Below, in pieces: positions 7,551 through 16,000 of a stretch of DNA of 28,997 nucleotides. The stretch covers positions 1 to 28,997 of IMG/VR virus record IMGVR_UViG_3300010151_000101; one strand, given 5' to 3'. Position 1 is the stretch's first letter. The number at the start of each line of letters is the position of its first letter. A program made the translations under genes and the position numbers. A model generated the notes under the pieces. The model saw only the letters and a list, made by a program, of their open reading frames with translations, was not told the DNA's origin and searched no databases. The DNA comes from a virus.

Positions 7551-8789
7551 ATGGCACAAAAAAAGAAAGAAGAAAAGGTAGCTGAAGAAGTTATCGAACA
7601 AGGTGGCGACATGAAAATGAAAGCACCTAAAAAACCTAAACCAACAAAACCTAAACAACTTGTTAGTACAGAAGAAGAATCTGATACTATTAAAGTAGAT
7701 TTAGATAAGTTGAAAGAAAATAAACCTAAAGAAGAACCTAAAGAAGAGGTTAAAGAAGAGGTTAAAAAAGAAGAGGTTGTTGAGGAGATTAAAGACGAGA
7801 AAGAAGAGGAAAAGAAAGAGGAAAAAGAAGAAGCACCTGTTGTTGAAGAAATAACAGATGAAAAAGTTGAAGAAGAAGAAGAAGAAGAAGTTCCTACTGA
7901 AAAAGAAGTTGTTGAAGAGATTAAAGAAGCTGAAACAACTGGACAACCATTACCGGAGAATATTCAAAAAGTCATGGATTTTATGAATGATACTGGTGGT
8001 AGTTTAGAAGATTATGTTAACATTAATCAAGATTATAGTAAACATGATGACATATCTTTATTAAGAGAATACTACAAACAAACTAAATCTCATTTAGATG
8101 ATGATGAAATTAGCTTTTTAATAGAAGATAATTATTCATTTGACGAAAATAATGATGATGAGATTGATGTTAAGAGAAAGAAATTAGCGCTAAAAGAGCA
8201 AGTTGCCAACGCTAAAACCCATCTGGACGGGTTAAAGTCCAAATACTATGAGGAGATCAAAGCCGGTGTTAAGTTAACACCTGAACAACAAAAAGCTATG
8301 GATTTTTTTAATAGACATGATTCTGAGCAAAAAGAATTAGAAAAAGCAAATGACATTGCAACAAAAACGTTTTTAAATAAAACTAATCAAGTTTTCAACA
8401 AAAATTTCAAAGGTTTTGAATATAATGTTGGGGATAAACGATTTAGATTTAATGTTAAAGATGTTGATAAAGTTAAGACAACTCAAAGTGATATTAATAA
8501 TTTTGTTAGTCAATTCGTTGATCAAAAAACAAAATTAATGGATAATGCTTCAGGTTATCATAAATCTTTATTTACTGCAATGAATTCAGATGCAATTGCT
8601 AATCATTTTTATCAACAAGGTAAAACCGATGCTATAAAAGAAAGTATTGCAAAATCTAAGAACATAAGTATGGATCCTAGATCGCAACACACTAAAATAG
8701 AGACAGGTGGAACTAAGTATAGAGTAATTAGTGGTGATGATTCAGATAAGCTTAGAGTTAGGAATTTTAGAACAAATAAAATAACTTAA
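7551..8789 (+). CDS. Probable head scaffolding protein
   Basis: The protein has 412 residues and lies in the standard place for a scaffold, after the portal and before the major capsid protein. Residues 1-55 are basic and Pro/Lys-rich. Residues 58-125 are an almost pure Lys/Glu tract (KEEPKEEVKEEVKKEE and similar), either disordered or a single alpha helix. Residues 135-260 are helical with acidic loops, including KRKKLALKEQVANAK and LKSKYYEEIKAG. The C-terminal 60 residues are basic with a helix (FYQQGKTDAIKESIAKSKN), which suits capsid-protein binding as in other scaffolds. There are no Cys residues or enzyme motifs, and no protease signature is visible. The DNA for the Lys/Glu tract is nearly all purine and so gives false antisense frames. 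The role rests on composition and position. Confidence 0.7.
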   Translation: MAQKKKEEKVAEEVIEQGGDMKMKAPKKPKPTKPKQLVSTEEESDTIKVDLDKLKENKPKEEPKEEVKEEVKKEEVVEEIKDEKEEEKKEEKEEAPVVEEITDEKVEEEEEEEVPTEKEVVEEIKEAETTGQPLPENIQKVMDFMNDTGGSLEDYVNINQDYSKHDDISLLREYYKQTKSHLDDDEISFLIEDNYSFDENNDDEIDVKRKKLALKEQVANAKTHLDGLKSKYYEEIKAGVKLTPEQQKAMDFFNRHDSEQKELEKANDIATKTFLNKTNQVFNKNFKGFEYNVGDKRFRFNVKDVDKVKTTQSDINNFVSQFVDQKTKLMDNASGYHKSLFTAMNSDAIANHFYQQGKTDAIKESIAKSKNISMDPRSQHTKIETGGTKYRVISGDDSDKLRVRNFRTNKIT

Positions 8790-8807
8790 ACTTTAAATTA
8801 GAACAAA

Positions 8808-10319
8808 ATGGCAATAGCAAGTTCAGGTGCAGCACTCGAGCACCTACAACCAAGACCAGTCAAAGATTTATTTGCTGGCAACTACTTGGCGATCGGAACA
8901 GATTTCGATTTTCAAGACCAGTTCTTACCCGAGGTATATGAGAAAGAAGTAGAAAGATTTGGCAACAGATCTGTCTCTGGATTTCTTAGAATGGTAGGAG
9001 CAGAAATGCCTATGGCTTCAGATGAAGTCGTATGGACAGAACAAGGTAGAATTCACGTAGCAGTTAATAATGCAAAAATTAACGCTGCTGGTGATGCTGC
9101 TTTGAACAAAATCACATTCGTTACAGAAACCACAGGATCAGGCGCTTTAAGTGCTGCTGACCAATGTGCTTTATTTAGCGTAGGTGATACTATCATACTT
9201 AGTAAAGGTACTTCCTCTACTATGAAAACTACTAAATGTATTGTTAAAACCGTAAACACAACTGATATTATCGCTGTTCCTTATTTAGGACCAGACCTAG
9301 GAGCTAATGCTGCTGGAAATTGGGATAATACAGCTGCAACTACTGGAATTTCAATAATCGTTTATGGTTCTGAATATGGTAAAGGATCTATTAATGTTGG
9401 AAACACAAAAGATGCTAAGTTTACTTCTTATAGTAATAAACCAATTATTTTAAGAGATAAATATGCAGTTAATGGTTCTGACACAGCTCAAATTGGATGG
9501 GTTGAAGTTACTTCAGAAAACGGTGCAAACGGTTATCTTTGGTATCTAAAATCTGAACACGAAGCAAGATTAAGATTCGAAGACCAATTAGAAATGGCAA
9601 TGATAGAAGGTGAAAAAGCGGCTCATTCATTCACGGTAGATCCAGGTGCTGGTTCTAACAGTTTTACTGTTAAAGGTACTGAAGGTTTATTCGCTGCAAT
9701 CAACTCAAGAGGTTTAGTGTATAATGACGCTGACTTTGGTAGTGCTGATGCAGATGATGGAGTTGCAGAATTTGATGCAATCCTAAAAGAGTTAGATAAG
9801 CAAGGAGCAATTGAAGAAAACATGATTTTCTCAAGTAGAAATCTTAGTTTAGCTATCGATAATATGCTTGCAAATCAAAATTCTTATGGGTCTGGTGGTA
9901 CTTCTTATGGAGTATTCAACAACTCTGAGGATATGGCTCTTAATTTAGGTTTCTCTGGTTTCAGAAGAGGTTCTTATGACTTCTACAAAACTGACTGGAA
10001 ATACTTAAATGATGGAGTAACTCGTGGAGCAATCGGCGATGTAGATGGTGTTATAGTACCAGCTGGTACTTCAACTGTTTATGACCAAAATATGGGCAAA
10101 AACGTTAAAAGACCATTCTTACACGTTAGATATAGAGCTTCTGAGGCTGATGATAGAAAAATGAAATCATGGATCACTGGATCTGTTGGTGGAAATTATA
10201 CAAGTGACGAAGATGCAATGAACGTTCATTTCTTATCTGAGAGATGTTTATGTGTTCAAGCAGCTAATAACTTTGTATTATTAAAGCAAACTGATTCAAC
10301 TTATGGTGACAATTCTTAA
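8808..10319 (+). CDS. Major capsid protein (HK97 fold, crAss-like type)
   Basis: The protein has 503 residues. The N-arm (MAIASSGAALEHLQPRPVKD) leads into GTDFDFQDQFLPEVYEKEVERFGNRSVSGF, then a mainly beta region (100-250) with a Thr/Ala/Gly-rich insertion, the long helix around SEHEARLRFEDQLEMAMIEGEKAA (the spine-helix position), and a C-terminal A-domain with FSSRNLSLAIDNML and HFLSERCLCVQAANNFVLLKQ. Order and length fit the roughly 500-residue capsid proteins of crAss-like phages. The gene uses more C-ending codons (TTC, GAC, AAC) than its neighbours, as expected for the most highly translated virion gene, and is followed directly by a strong terminator. Position between scaffold and neck genes supports the call. 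Confidence 0.87.
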   Translation: MAIASSGAALEHLQPRPVKDLFAGNYLAIGTDFDFQDQFLPEVYEKEVERFGNRSVSGFLRMVGAEMPMASDEVVWTEQGRIHVAVNNAKINAAGDAALNKITFVTETTGSGALSAADQCALFSVGDTIILSKGTSSTMKTTKCIVKTVNTTDIIAVPYLGPDLGANAAGNWDNTAATTGISIIVYGSEYGKGSINVGNTKDAKFTSYSNKPIILRDKYAVNGSDTAQIGWVEVTSENGANGYLWYLKSEHEARLRFEDQLEMAMIEGEKAAHSFTVDPGAGSNSFTVKGTEGLFAAINSRGLVYNDADFGSADADDGVAEFDAILKELDKQGAIEENMIFSSRNLSLAIDNMLANQNSYGSGGTSYGVFNNSEDMALNLGFSGFRRGSYDFYKTDWKYLNDGVTRGAIGDVDGVIVPAGTSTVYDQNMGKNVKRPFLHVRYRASEADDRKMKSWITGSVGGNYTSDEDAMNVHFLSERCLCVQAANNFVLLKQTDSTYGDNS

Positions 10320-10332
10320 TCATCTAAATAAT

Positions 10333-10373
10333 TAAAGGTAAAGGGTGCTTCGGCACCCTCCACCTTTATTTTT
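10333..10373 (+). terminator. Intrinsic terminator after the capsid gene, UUCG tetraloop
   Basis: The outer stem TAAAGGT (10333-10339) pairs with ACCTTTA (10362-10368). After a two-by-two internal loop the inner stem AGGGTGC (10342-10348) pairs with GCACCCT (10353-10359) and closes a TTCG loop (10349-10352). The right arm is followed by TTTTT (10369-10373). The structure starts 13 bases after the capsid stop, in the only G+C-rich intergenic patch of the window. It should end or attenuate transcription between the head genes and the downstream neck/tail genes. Confidence 0.9.
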
Positions 10374-10398
10374 AATAACTTTTTAATTTTATTATATC

Positions 10399-11166
10399 AT
10401 GAAAAACACAAAACAAAAAACCGATCTTGAAAAAGATTGGGCAATTAGAGATAGATTATATCTTCTTTCTTCTAATAGAAGACCATTAGTTTTCTCAATA
10501 CCATCTAAACATGGAAAAAGACCATTATTATGGTGGGACGAAGAAACTGGTACAAATAGAGAATTAAGATATGCAACTAATCAAGATTCACCTTTTGTAG
10601 ATGAACAACAAGGAAGATCTACATTAGGAAGAATAATTTTTAGAGATGGAGCGCTACATGTTTCAAAAAGAAGACCGGCGTTACAAAAACTACTATCACT
10701 TTATCATCCATTAAAAGATGTTCTATATTATGAACATGATGATCAAACAATAGCGATTAACCAAAATGAACGATTAAATATGGAAGTTGATGCTTTAATG
10801 ATCGCTAGAGAAATGGATCCAGGTAAAGCAGAAGCTATATTAAGAGTGGAATTAGGTAGTGAAGTTACTAAAATGACATCTCAACAGTTATATAGAGATT
10901 TATTATTATTAGCTAGAAGAAATCCAGATTTATTTATGGAATTAGCTCAAGACGATAACGTTGAGTTAAGAAACTTTGGTATTAAAACAGTGGAAGCTGG
11001 TTTAATTAAACTTTCACCAGACAATAGAGTATTTACTTGGGCAAGTAATGGTAGAAAAATAATGACTGTACCATTAGATGAACATCCATATTCTGCATTA
11101 GCAGCCTTTTTCAAAACTGACGAAGGACTTGAAATGTATAAGAATATAGAAAAAAGATTAAAATAA
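10399..11166 (+). CDS. Conserved-type phage protein between capsid and neck genes, unknown function
   Basis: The protein has 255 residues. The N-terminal half is beta-rich and aromatic (RDRLYLLSSNRRPLVFSIPS, RPLLWWDEETG, GRIIFRDGALHV). The C-terminal half (130-255) is helical, with acidic and Arg-rich helices (EVDALMIAREMDPGKAEAIL, YRDLLLLARRNPDLFMELAQ) and a last segment PYSALAAFFKTDEGLEMYKNIEKRL. There is no signal peptide, membrane segment or catalytic motif. It resembles a conserved family found in uncultured marine phages near the capsid gene, whose role I do not know; a minor head or head-completion protein is the positional guess. It is the first gene after the terminator, so it needs its own promoter or read-through. 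The 25 bases before its ATG are A/T-rich, with no -10/-35-like pair I would trust. Confidence 0.6.
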   Translation: MKNTKQKTDLEKDWAIRDRLYLLSSNRRPLVFSIPSKHGKRPLLWWDEETGTNRELRYATNQDSPFVDEQQGRSTLGRIIFRDGALHVSKRRPALQKLLSLYHPLKDVLYYEHDDQTIAINQNERLNMEVDALMIAREMDPGKAEAILRVELGSEVTKMTSQQLYRDLLLLARRNPDLFMELAQDDNVELRNFGIKTVEAGLIKLSPDNRVFTWASNGRKIMTVPLDEHPYSALAAFFKTDEGLEMYKNIEKRLK

Positions 11167-11181
11167 TTAATCACTTTATAG

Positions 11182-11207
11182 AGTAGTCATCTCTATGGGT
11201 GACTACT
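11182..11207 (+). other. Stem-loop in the gap before the first neck gene
   Basis: AGTAGTCA (11182-11189) pairs perfectly with TGACTACT (11200-11207). With two G-U pairs the stem extends inward over 11190-11192 and 11197-11199, leaving a CTAT loop (11193-11196). No T run follows on the + strand, so it is not a standard terminator. It sits 19 bases before the ATG at 11227 and could be an RNA processing or stability element, or a translation control element. The remainder of the 60-base gap is A/T-rich. Confidence 0.5.
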
Positions 11208-11226
11208 ACTATAAATAAAAGAAATT

Positions 11227-11955
11227 ATGGTTTATATAGACACAGTATATCAAAGAGTATTAGCTGTAGCAAATAAAGAACAAAGAGGTTATATAACTCC
11301 TTTAGAATTTAACTTATTAGCAAATCAAGCTCAAATGGATATTTTTGAGCAATATTTTTACGATCTTAACCAATTTAGTAAAGTACCAGGTAATGATAGT
11401 ACTTATGCTGATATGGTAGATTTGTTGAAAGAAAAAATTGATATATTCGAAAGATTTAGACAGGATGTGACAATGGGTTCTGGTGGAGTTGGTACATTAC
11501 CAACTTATTACAGAATGGGTGAATTATCTTATAATAACACCACATTAGGAGCAGACTCAAATCACAGTGGTTATATTGAAATTGAAAAAGTAGATCAAAA
11601 CGATTTAAACCACATATTAAACTCACCTTTAACACAACCATCACTAGAATATCCTATTTATATACACACTAGTGAAACAGCAATTCAGGTTTATCCAACA
11701 ACAATAACTTCAGCCGTAACATGTAATTTAATTGCAAGACCCGCAACAGTAAGATGGGGTTGGACAATTGTGAATGAAAAACCATTGTATAATGCTAGTG
11801 CAACCTATACAACTAATTTTGAATTACACGAATCAGATGAAACTGAATTAGTTATAAAAATATTAGAATTAGCTGGTATAACAATAAAAGATCCAGGTTT
11901 ATATCAATTAGTTGATAAAGAAGAAACAGAAACAGTACAACAAGAAAAACGATAA
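11227..11955 (+). CDS. Neck/head-tail connector (ring) protein
   Basis: The protein has 242 residues. The N-terminal helical pair (YIDTVYQRVLAVANKEQRG, TPLEFNLLANQAQMDIFEQYFYDLNQF) is characteristic of an adaptor protein family in marine and crAss-like podoviruses. It is followed by a helix through residue 80, then a beta-rich middle (YIEIEKVDQNDLN, YPIYIHTSETAIQVYP, CNLIARPATVRWGW). The C-terminal helix (ESDETELVIKILELAGI) is acidic. Such proteins form rings under the portal and connect it to the tail. Position, three bases before the next structural gene, supports this. I infer the ring role from order and secondary-structure pattern. Confidence 0.65.
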   Translation: MVYIDTVYQRVLAVANKEQRGYITPLEFNLLANQAQMDIFEQYFYDLNQFSKVPGNDSTYADMVDLLKEKIDIFERFRQDVTMGSGGVGTLPTYYRMGELSYNNTTLGADSNHSGYIEIEKVDQNDLNHILNSPLTQPSLEYPIYIHTSETAIQVYPTTITSAVTCNLIARPATVRWGWTIVNEKPLYNASATYTTNFELHESDETELVIKILELAGITIKDPGLYQLVDKEETETVQQEKR

Positions 11956-11958
11956 AAT

Positions 11959-13074
11959 ATGCCACTATTTACAGGAACACAACAGCAATATTATACAAAC
12001 ACCCTTACATATAATGGTAACGGTAGTACAACAGCGTTTGATTTAAATACTGATATTAATCTTGTTGGTTTTGATCCATTACCAGCTTATGTAGCTGATT
12101 TTACTGTATATTTTGATGGGACAGAACAAAGTTCAACTTTATATGATGCTACTCCTTATAATAGTAGTACAGGTATTTTAACATTTGATTCAGCACCCGC
12201 TAATGGAGTTGTTATAACAATAACTCAAACAACAGCAAATGAAAGTTTAGGTAATTATCAATCTATAAAATTAAAAGACTTAGTCAATAACTTTATAATA
12301 AGTTACGTTGGTGAAGATAAAATAATACCTAAAGTAAGAAAAACTGATGTGTTATTTCATGCCCAAAGAGGTATTCAAGAATTAAGTTATGATACATTAA
12401 GATCTTCAAAATCCCAAGAAATAGAAATCCCACCAGCTTTAACAATGGCGTTACCACATGATTATGTTAATTATGTAAAACTTTCATGGAAGGATGATAA
12501 CGGTATAGAAAAATTATTATTACCAGCTCGAAAAACAAGTAATCCATTAGCTATACTACAAGACAGTAACTATAAATATTTATTTGATAATGATGGTGTC
12601 TTGTTAGAAGCACAAGATTCTGATACATGGAATGAATATAAAGGATTAGATGATAATGTGGGTAGTACTGGAGATGGTAAAGATTATATAGATGAACCAA
12701 CTTCAGCTGGTAGAAGATATGGTTTAGAACCTGAACACGCAACCGCGAATGGATTATTTTATATAGATCAAAAGAGAGGTAAAATATATTTTAGTTCTAG
12801 TATGAATGGTAAAACAATAACGTTAAAATATATTAGCGACAGTCTTGGTACTAGTGATGAAATAGAAGTTCATAAATTTGCTGAAGAAGCTGTATATAAA
12901 TGGATTGCACATGCTATATTAGCAACTAGAATGAATATTCCTGAGCATTTAGTTCAACGATTTAAAAGAGAAAGGTACGCCGCTATAAGACAAGCTAAAT
13001 TAAGATTATCTAATCTCAAATCAGAAGAATTAGCTCAAGTAATGAGAGGTAAGTCGAAACAAATAAAAAGTTAA
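11959..13074 (+). CDS. Neck/tail-tube protein with an extra N-terminal beta domain
   Basis: The protein has 371 residues in two parts. Residues 12-92 form a small beta domain: YNGNGSTTAFDL, VADFTVYFDGTEQ, GILTFDSAPANGVVITI. This pattern (Gly-Thr-Phe start, V.V..dG, then 'itF..aPa.G..I.I') recurs in phage tail-fibre N-termini. Residues 103-371 are a connector core with LKDLVNNFIISYVGEDKI, FHAQRGIQELSYDTLRS, MALPHDYVNYVKLSW and a C-terminal helix bundle rich in Arg (RMNIPEHLVQRFKRERYAA). The core corresponds to tail-tube-A or ring-type proteins of short-tailed phages. The next gene, for the large tail protein, starts 3 bases after the stop. The ring role is inferred; the two-part structure is visible. 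Confidence 0.65.
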   Translation: MPLFTGTQQQYYTNTLTYNGNGSTTAFDLNTDINLVGFDPLPAYVADFTVYFDGTEQSSTLYDATPYNSSTGILTFDSAPANGVVITITQTTANESLGNYQSIKLKDLVNNFIISYVGEDKIIPKVRKTDVLFHAQRGIQELSYDTLRSSKSQEIEIPPALTMALPHDYVNYVKLSWKDDNGIEKLLLPARKTSNPLAILQDSNYKYLFDNDGVLLEAQDSDTWNEYKGLDDNVGSTGDGKDYIDEPTSAGRRYGLEPEHATANGLFYIDQKRGKIYFSSSMNGKTITLKYISDSLGTSDEIEVHKFAEEAVYKWIAHAILATRMNIPEHLVQRFKRERYAAIRQAKLRLSNLKSEELAQVMRGKSKQIKS

Positions 13075-13077
13075 TAT

Positions 13078-16000
13078 ATGCCTGAGATTAAACACCATTT
13101 TCGTGCAGGTAAAATGAATAAAGACCTGGATGAAAGACTTGTTCCTAACGGAGAGTATAGAGATGCACTAAATATTGAAATAGCCACATCGGATGGTGAT
13201 GATGTTGGTGCGCTACAAACTGTATTAGGTAATAATAGAGAAGATGTTACAAGTTATGTTAGTGGTGTTTATAATACTATCGCTGCTAGAATGGGTGATA
13301 TATGGACAATTGATGGTAAATGTATTGGTCATTGTTTAGATACTCAAAATGAAAAAATATATTATTTTGTAGCAGATGCTAATTTTGGTGGTATATTTGA
13401 GTTTGAACAAAAAAATCCAGAAATATCTTCAACAAAATCAGGTGTTATAAAACCAGTATTGCTTGATAGAACAACTGGTGTAACTTTATTACAGTTTTCT
13501 ACTTCTAATCGAATAACTGGTATTAATGTTGTTGATGGTATATTATTTTGGACAGATGGTGTATCGGAACCTAAAAAAATAAATATACAAAAATTTAAAG
13601 ATTATACGAATGATGATCTATCACAAACCACTCAAATTGATGGATCAAATTTCGCAGAAGAACATATTACAGTTATAAGAAAAAATCCTACCCTAGCACC
13701 TGTTTTAAACATGTTGAGAACTAAACATGCGATGCCTATAACTACAACGATAGATTATTTATTTACTGATGATAATGGCGATCCATTTGAAAGTGGTGAC
13801 GTGTTATCGGCGTTACAATTTACTCCTACGCCAGCATATGAAACTGGTGATCCAATAAAATTAACGTATACAGATCCAACAGATAATACTGAGTATGAGA
13901 TTAGAGCCTCAATACAATCAAGTGGTACAGTATTTGATGTTATTTTGGATTCAGTTCCATTCGATGTTCCTAGTAGTACTGTGGTTTGGGATGTTGAATT
14001 AATAGACGAAGATCCATTATTTGAAACTAAATTTCCTAGATTTTCATATAGATATAAATATGATGATGGGGAATATTCTTGTTATGCTCCTTGGTCAGAA
14101 ATTGCTTTTCTAGCAGATGATTTTGATTATGAACCTAAAAAAGGTTATAACCTTGGTATGGTAAATCAATTACGATCTTTAAAAATTACAAATTTTACTA
14201 AAAATAGTAGTGGTACAGTAACAGTACCATGGGACGTAGTAGAAATAGATATATTATATAAAACGTCAGATGCTAACAATGTATACACTGTTAAAACATT
14301 AAAAAAAGTTGGTGTAAATAATCAACCAGATCCAGAATGGACAGCAGACTCACTAGAGGTAACATCTGAAGTTATTCATAAAGTGGTATCACCAAATCAA
14401 TTATTGAGACCTTGGGATAATGTTCCATTAAAAGCTAAAGCACAAGAGCTAACAGCAAATAGATTAATGTATGGTAATTATACAGAAAATTTCAATATGT
14501 TAGATTATAATAATGAAAATATATCCCCAATATTTGAATTTAATATAACAAATAGATCAGATCAACCAACTAATACAGATGAGGGATATAAATCTATAAA
14601 AAGTCAAAGAACATATCAGTTAGGTGTTGTTTATAGAGATGATTATGGTAGAGAAACACCTGTTTTTACAGATCAACAAACTGGTGCGTTGAAGTTACCT
14701 AAAGCCTTTGCAACTGGTTATAATCAAATTACAGCTAGCATAACAACTAATCCACCATCGTGGGCTAAATCATATAAATACTACGTCAAAGAAACATCAG
14801 CTGAGTATTATAATTTAGCTATGGATAGATATTATCCAGCTGAAGATGGTAATATTTGGTTAAGTTTTCCATCAGCAGAAAGAAATAAAATAACTGAAGA
14901 ATCTTTTATTACACTTAAAAAGGAACATGATAATAGTATTTTTGTTTCAGAAACTGCTAAATACAAAGTGATAGCAATAGAAAATGAAGCTCCTGAATTT
15001 ATAAAAAGATCATGGGTTCATAAAGCTATAATAAGATCTGGTGTGGCTGCATATGATAAAGCGGCTGATGATGATGGTGATATGAATTGGGATACTTTTA
15101 CAGGTGGTCCATTTTTTACTTTTAGTTCAGCACCACAGGAAAATAGAAATTTTGTTGATATACCAAAACCTTTATGGGATGGTGGTCATTTAAGTTCTTA
15201 TGCTCAAGAACTTCATTCTATGCCTGATTTAGCTATGCGATTTAAAACATCAAGTGCAAAATCACAATGGTATGAAATAAAAGGTATGTCTTTAATTAAT
15301 GCTTCTGCTGATGAAGAAAGTAATTTTTGGAGAATTGAAATTAAAAAGAAATTTGAAGGCGATGTTGCATTTGTAACAACAGATAGTGATGGGAATGGTA
15401 CAAAAGATACAGTTACTGGTGGTGTTGATGTTATTATCGCACAAAGAGAAATTAAAAATAAACCAGAATTTGCTGGTAGATTTTTTACTAAAATATATAG
15501 GGATTCGGTTTTAAATGACTATATAATGATGGAGCAAGTGGAAGAAGAGCCGTTTGAGAAGTATTTAATTGATTTACCAAACGACACTAATACAGCCACA
15601 CCTATAGTAAACACTTATGGAGGGAATAAAGCAGCGGGTCTTGTTAGATTTTGGCTTCAATATAGTTGGCAGCCAGAAGATAAAAGAGCAGGTTGGTTTA
15701 TTGACAGAAGTAAGTATGTTTGTAATTCTGATAATAGTTGGAGGAATCAAAGTTGCCGTGATAAACATTTTTACGTTGCAAATTCTCAACAAAATGAAGA
15801 AGGAAATTCATATCTTAATTCATTAAATACACCTGGGGCGAGCAACGAATTTGATAGAGGAATGAATAAACAAGGATATTCTACTTGGGAAGAAGCTAGA
15901 GATGAAACTGGTAAAGGTATGGTAGAAGGTTCAAGATTTATGGATATATCTTTTCACAATTGGGGAGTTAGAGATGGTAAGAAAAGTAGATGGACAAGAG

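Noticed and set aside
7701-7946. Phe-rich reverse-strand frame
   Set aside because: It is the complement of the Lys/Glu (AAA/GAA) tract of the scaffold protein, an artefact of purine-rich code.
10320-10398. tRNA or small RNA gene in the G+C-rich gap
   Set aside because: The hairpin is a two-part stem with UUCG loop and T run. There is no cloverleaf, and the gap is too short for a tRNA beside it.
15574-15826. Overlapping frames on both strands inside the muzzle-like gene
   Set aside because: The large frame is continuous with consistent composition. The small frames lack leaders and family features.
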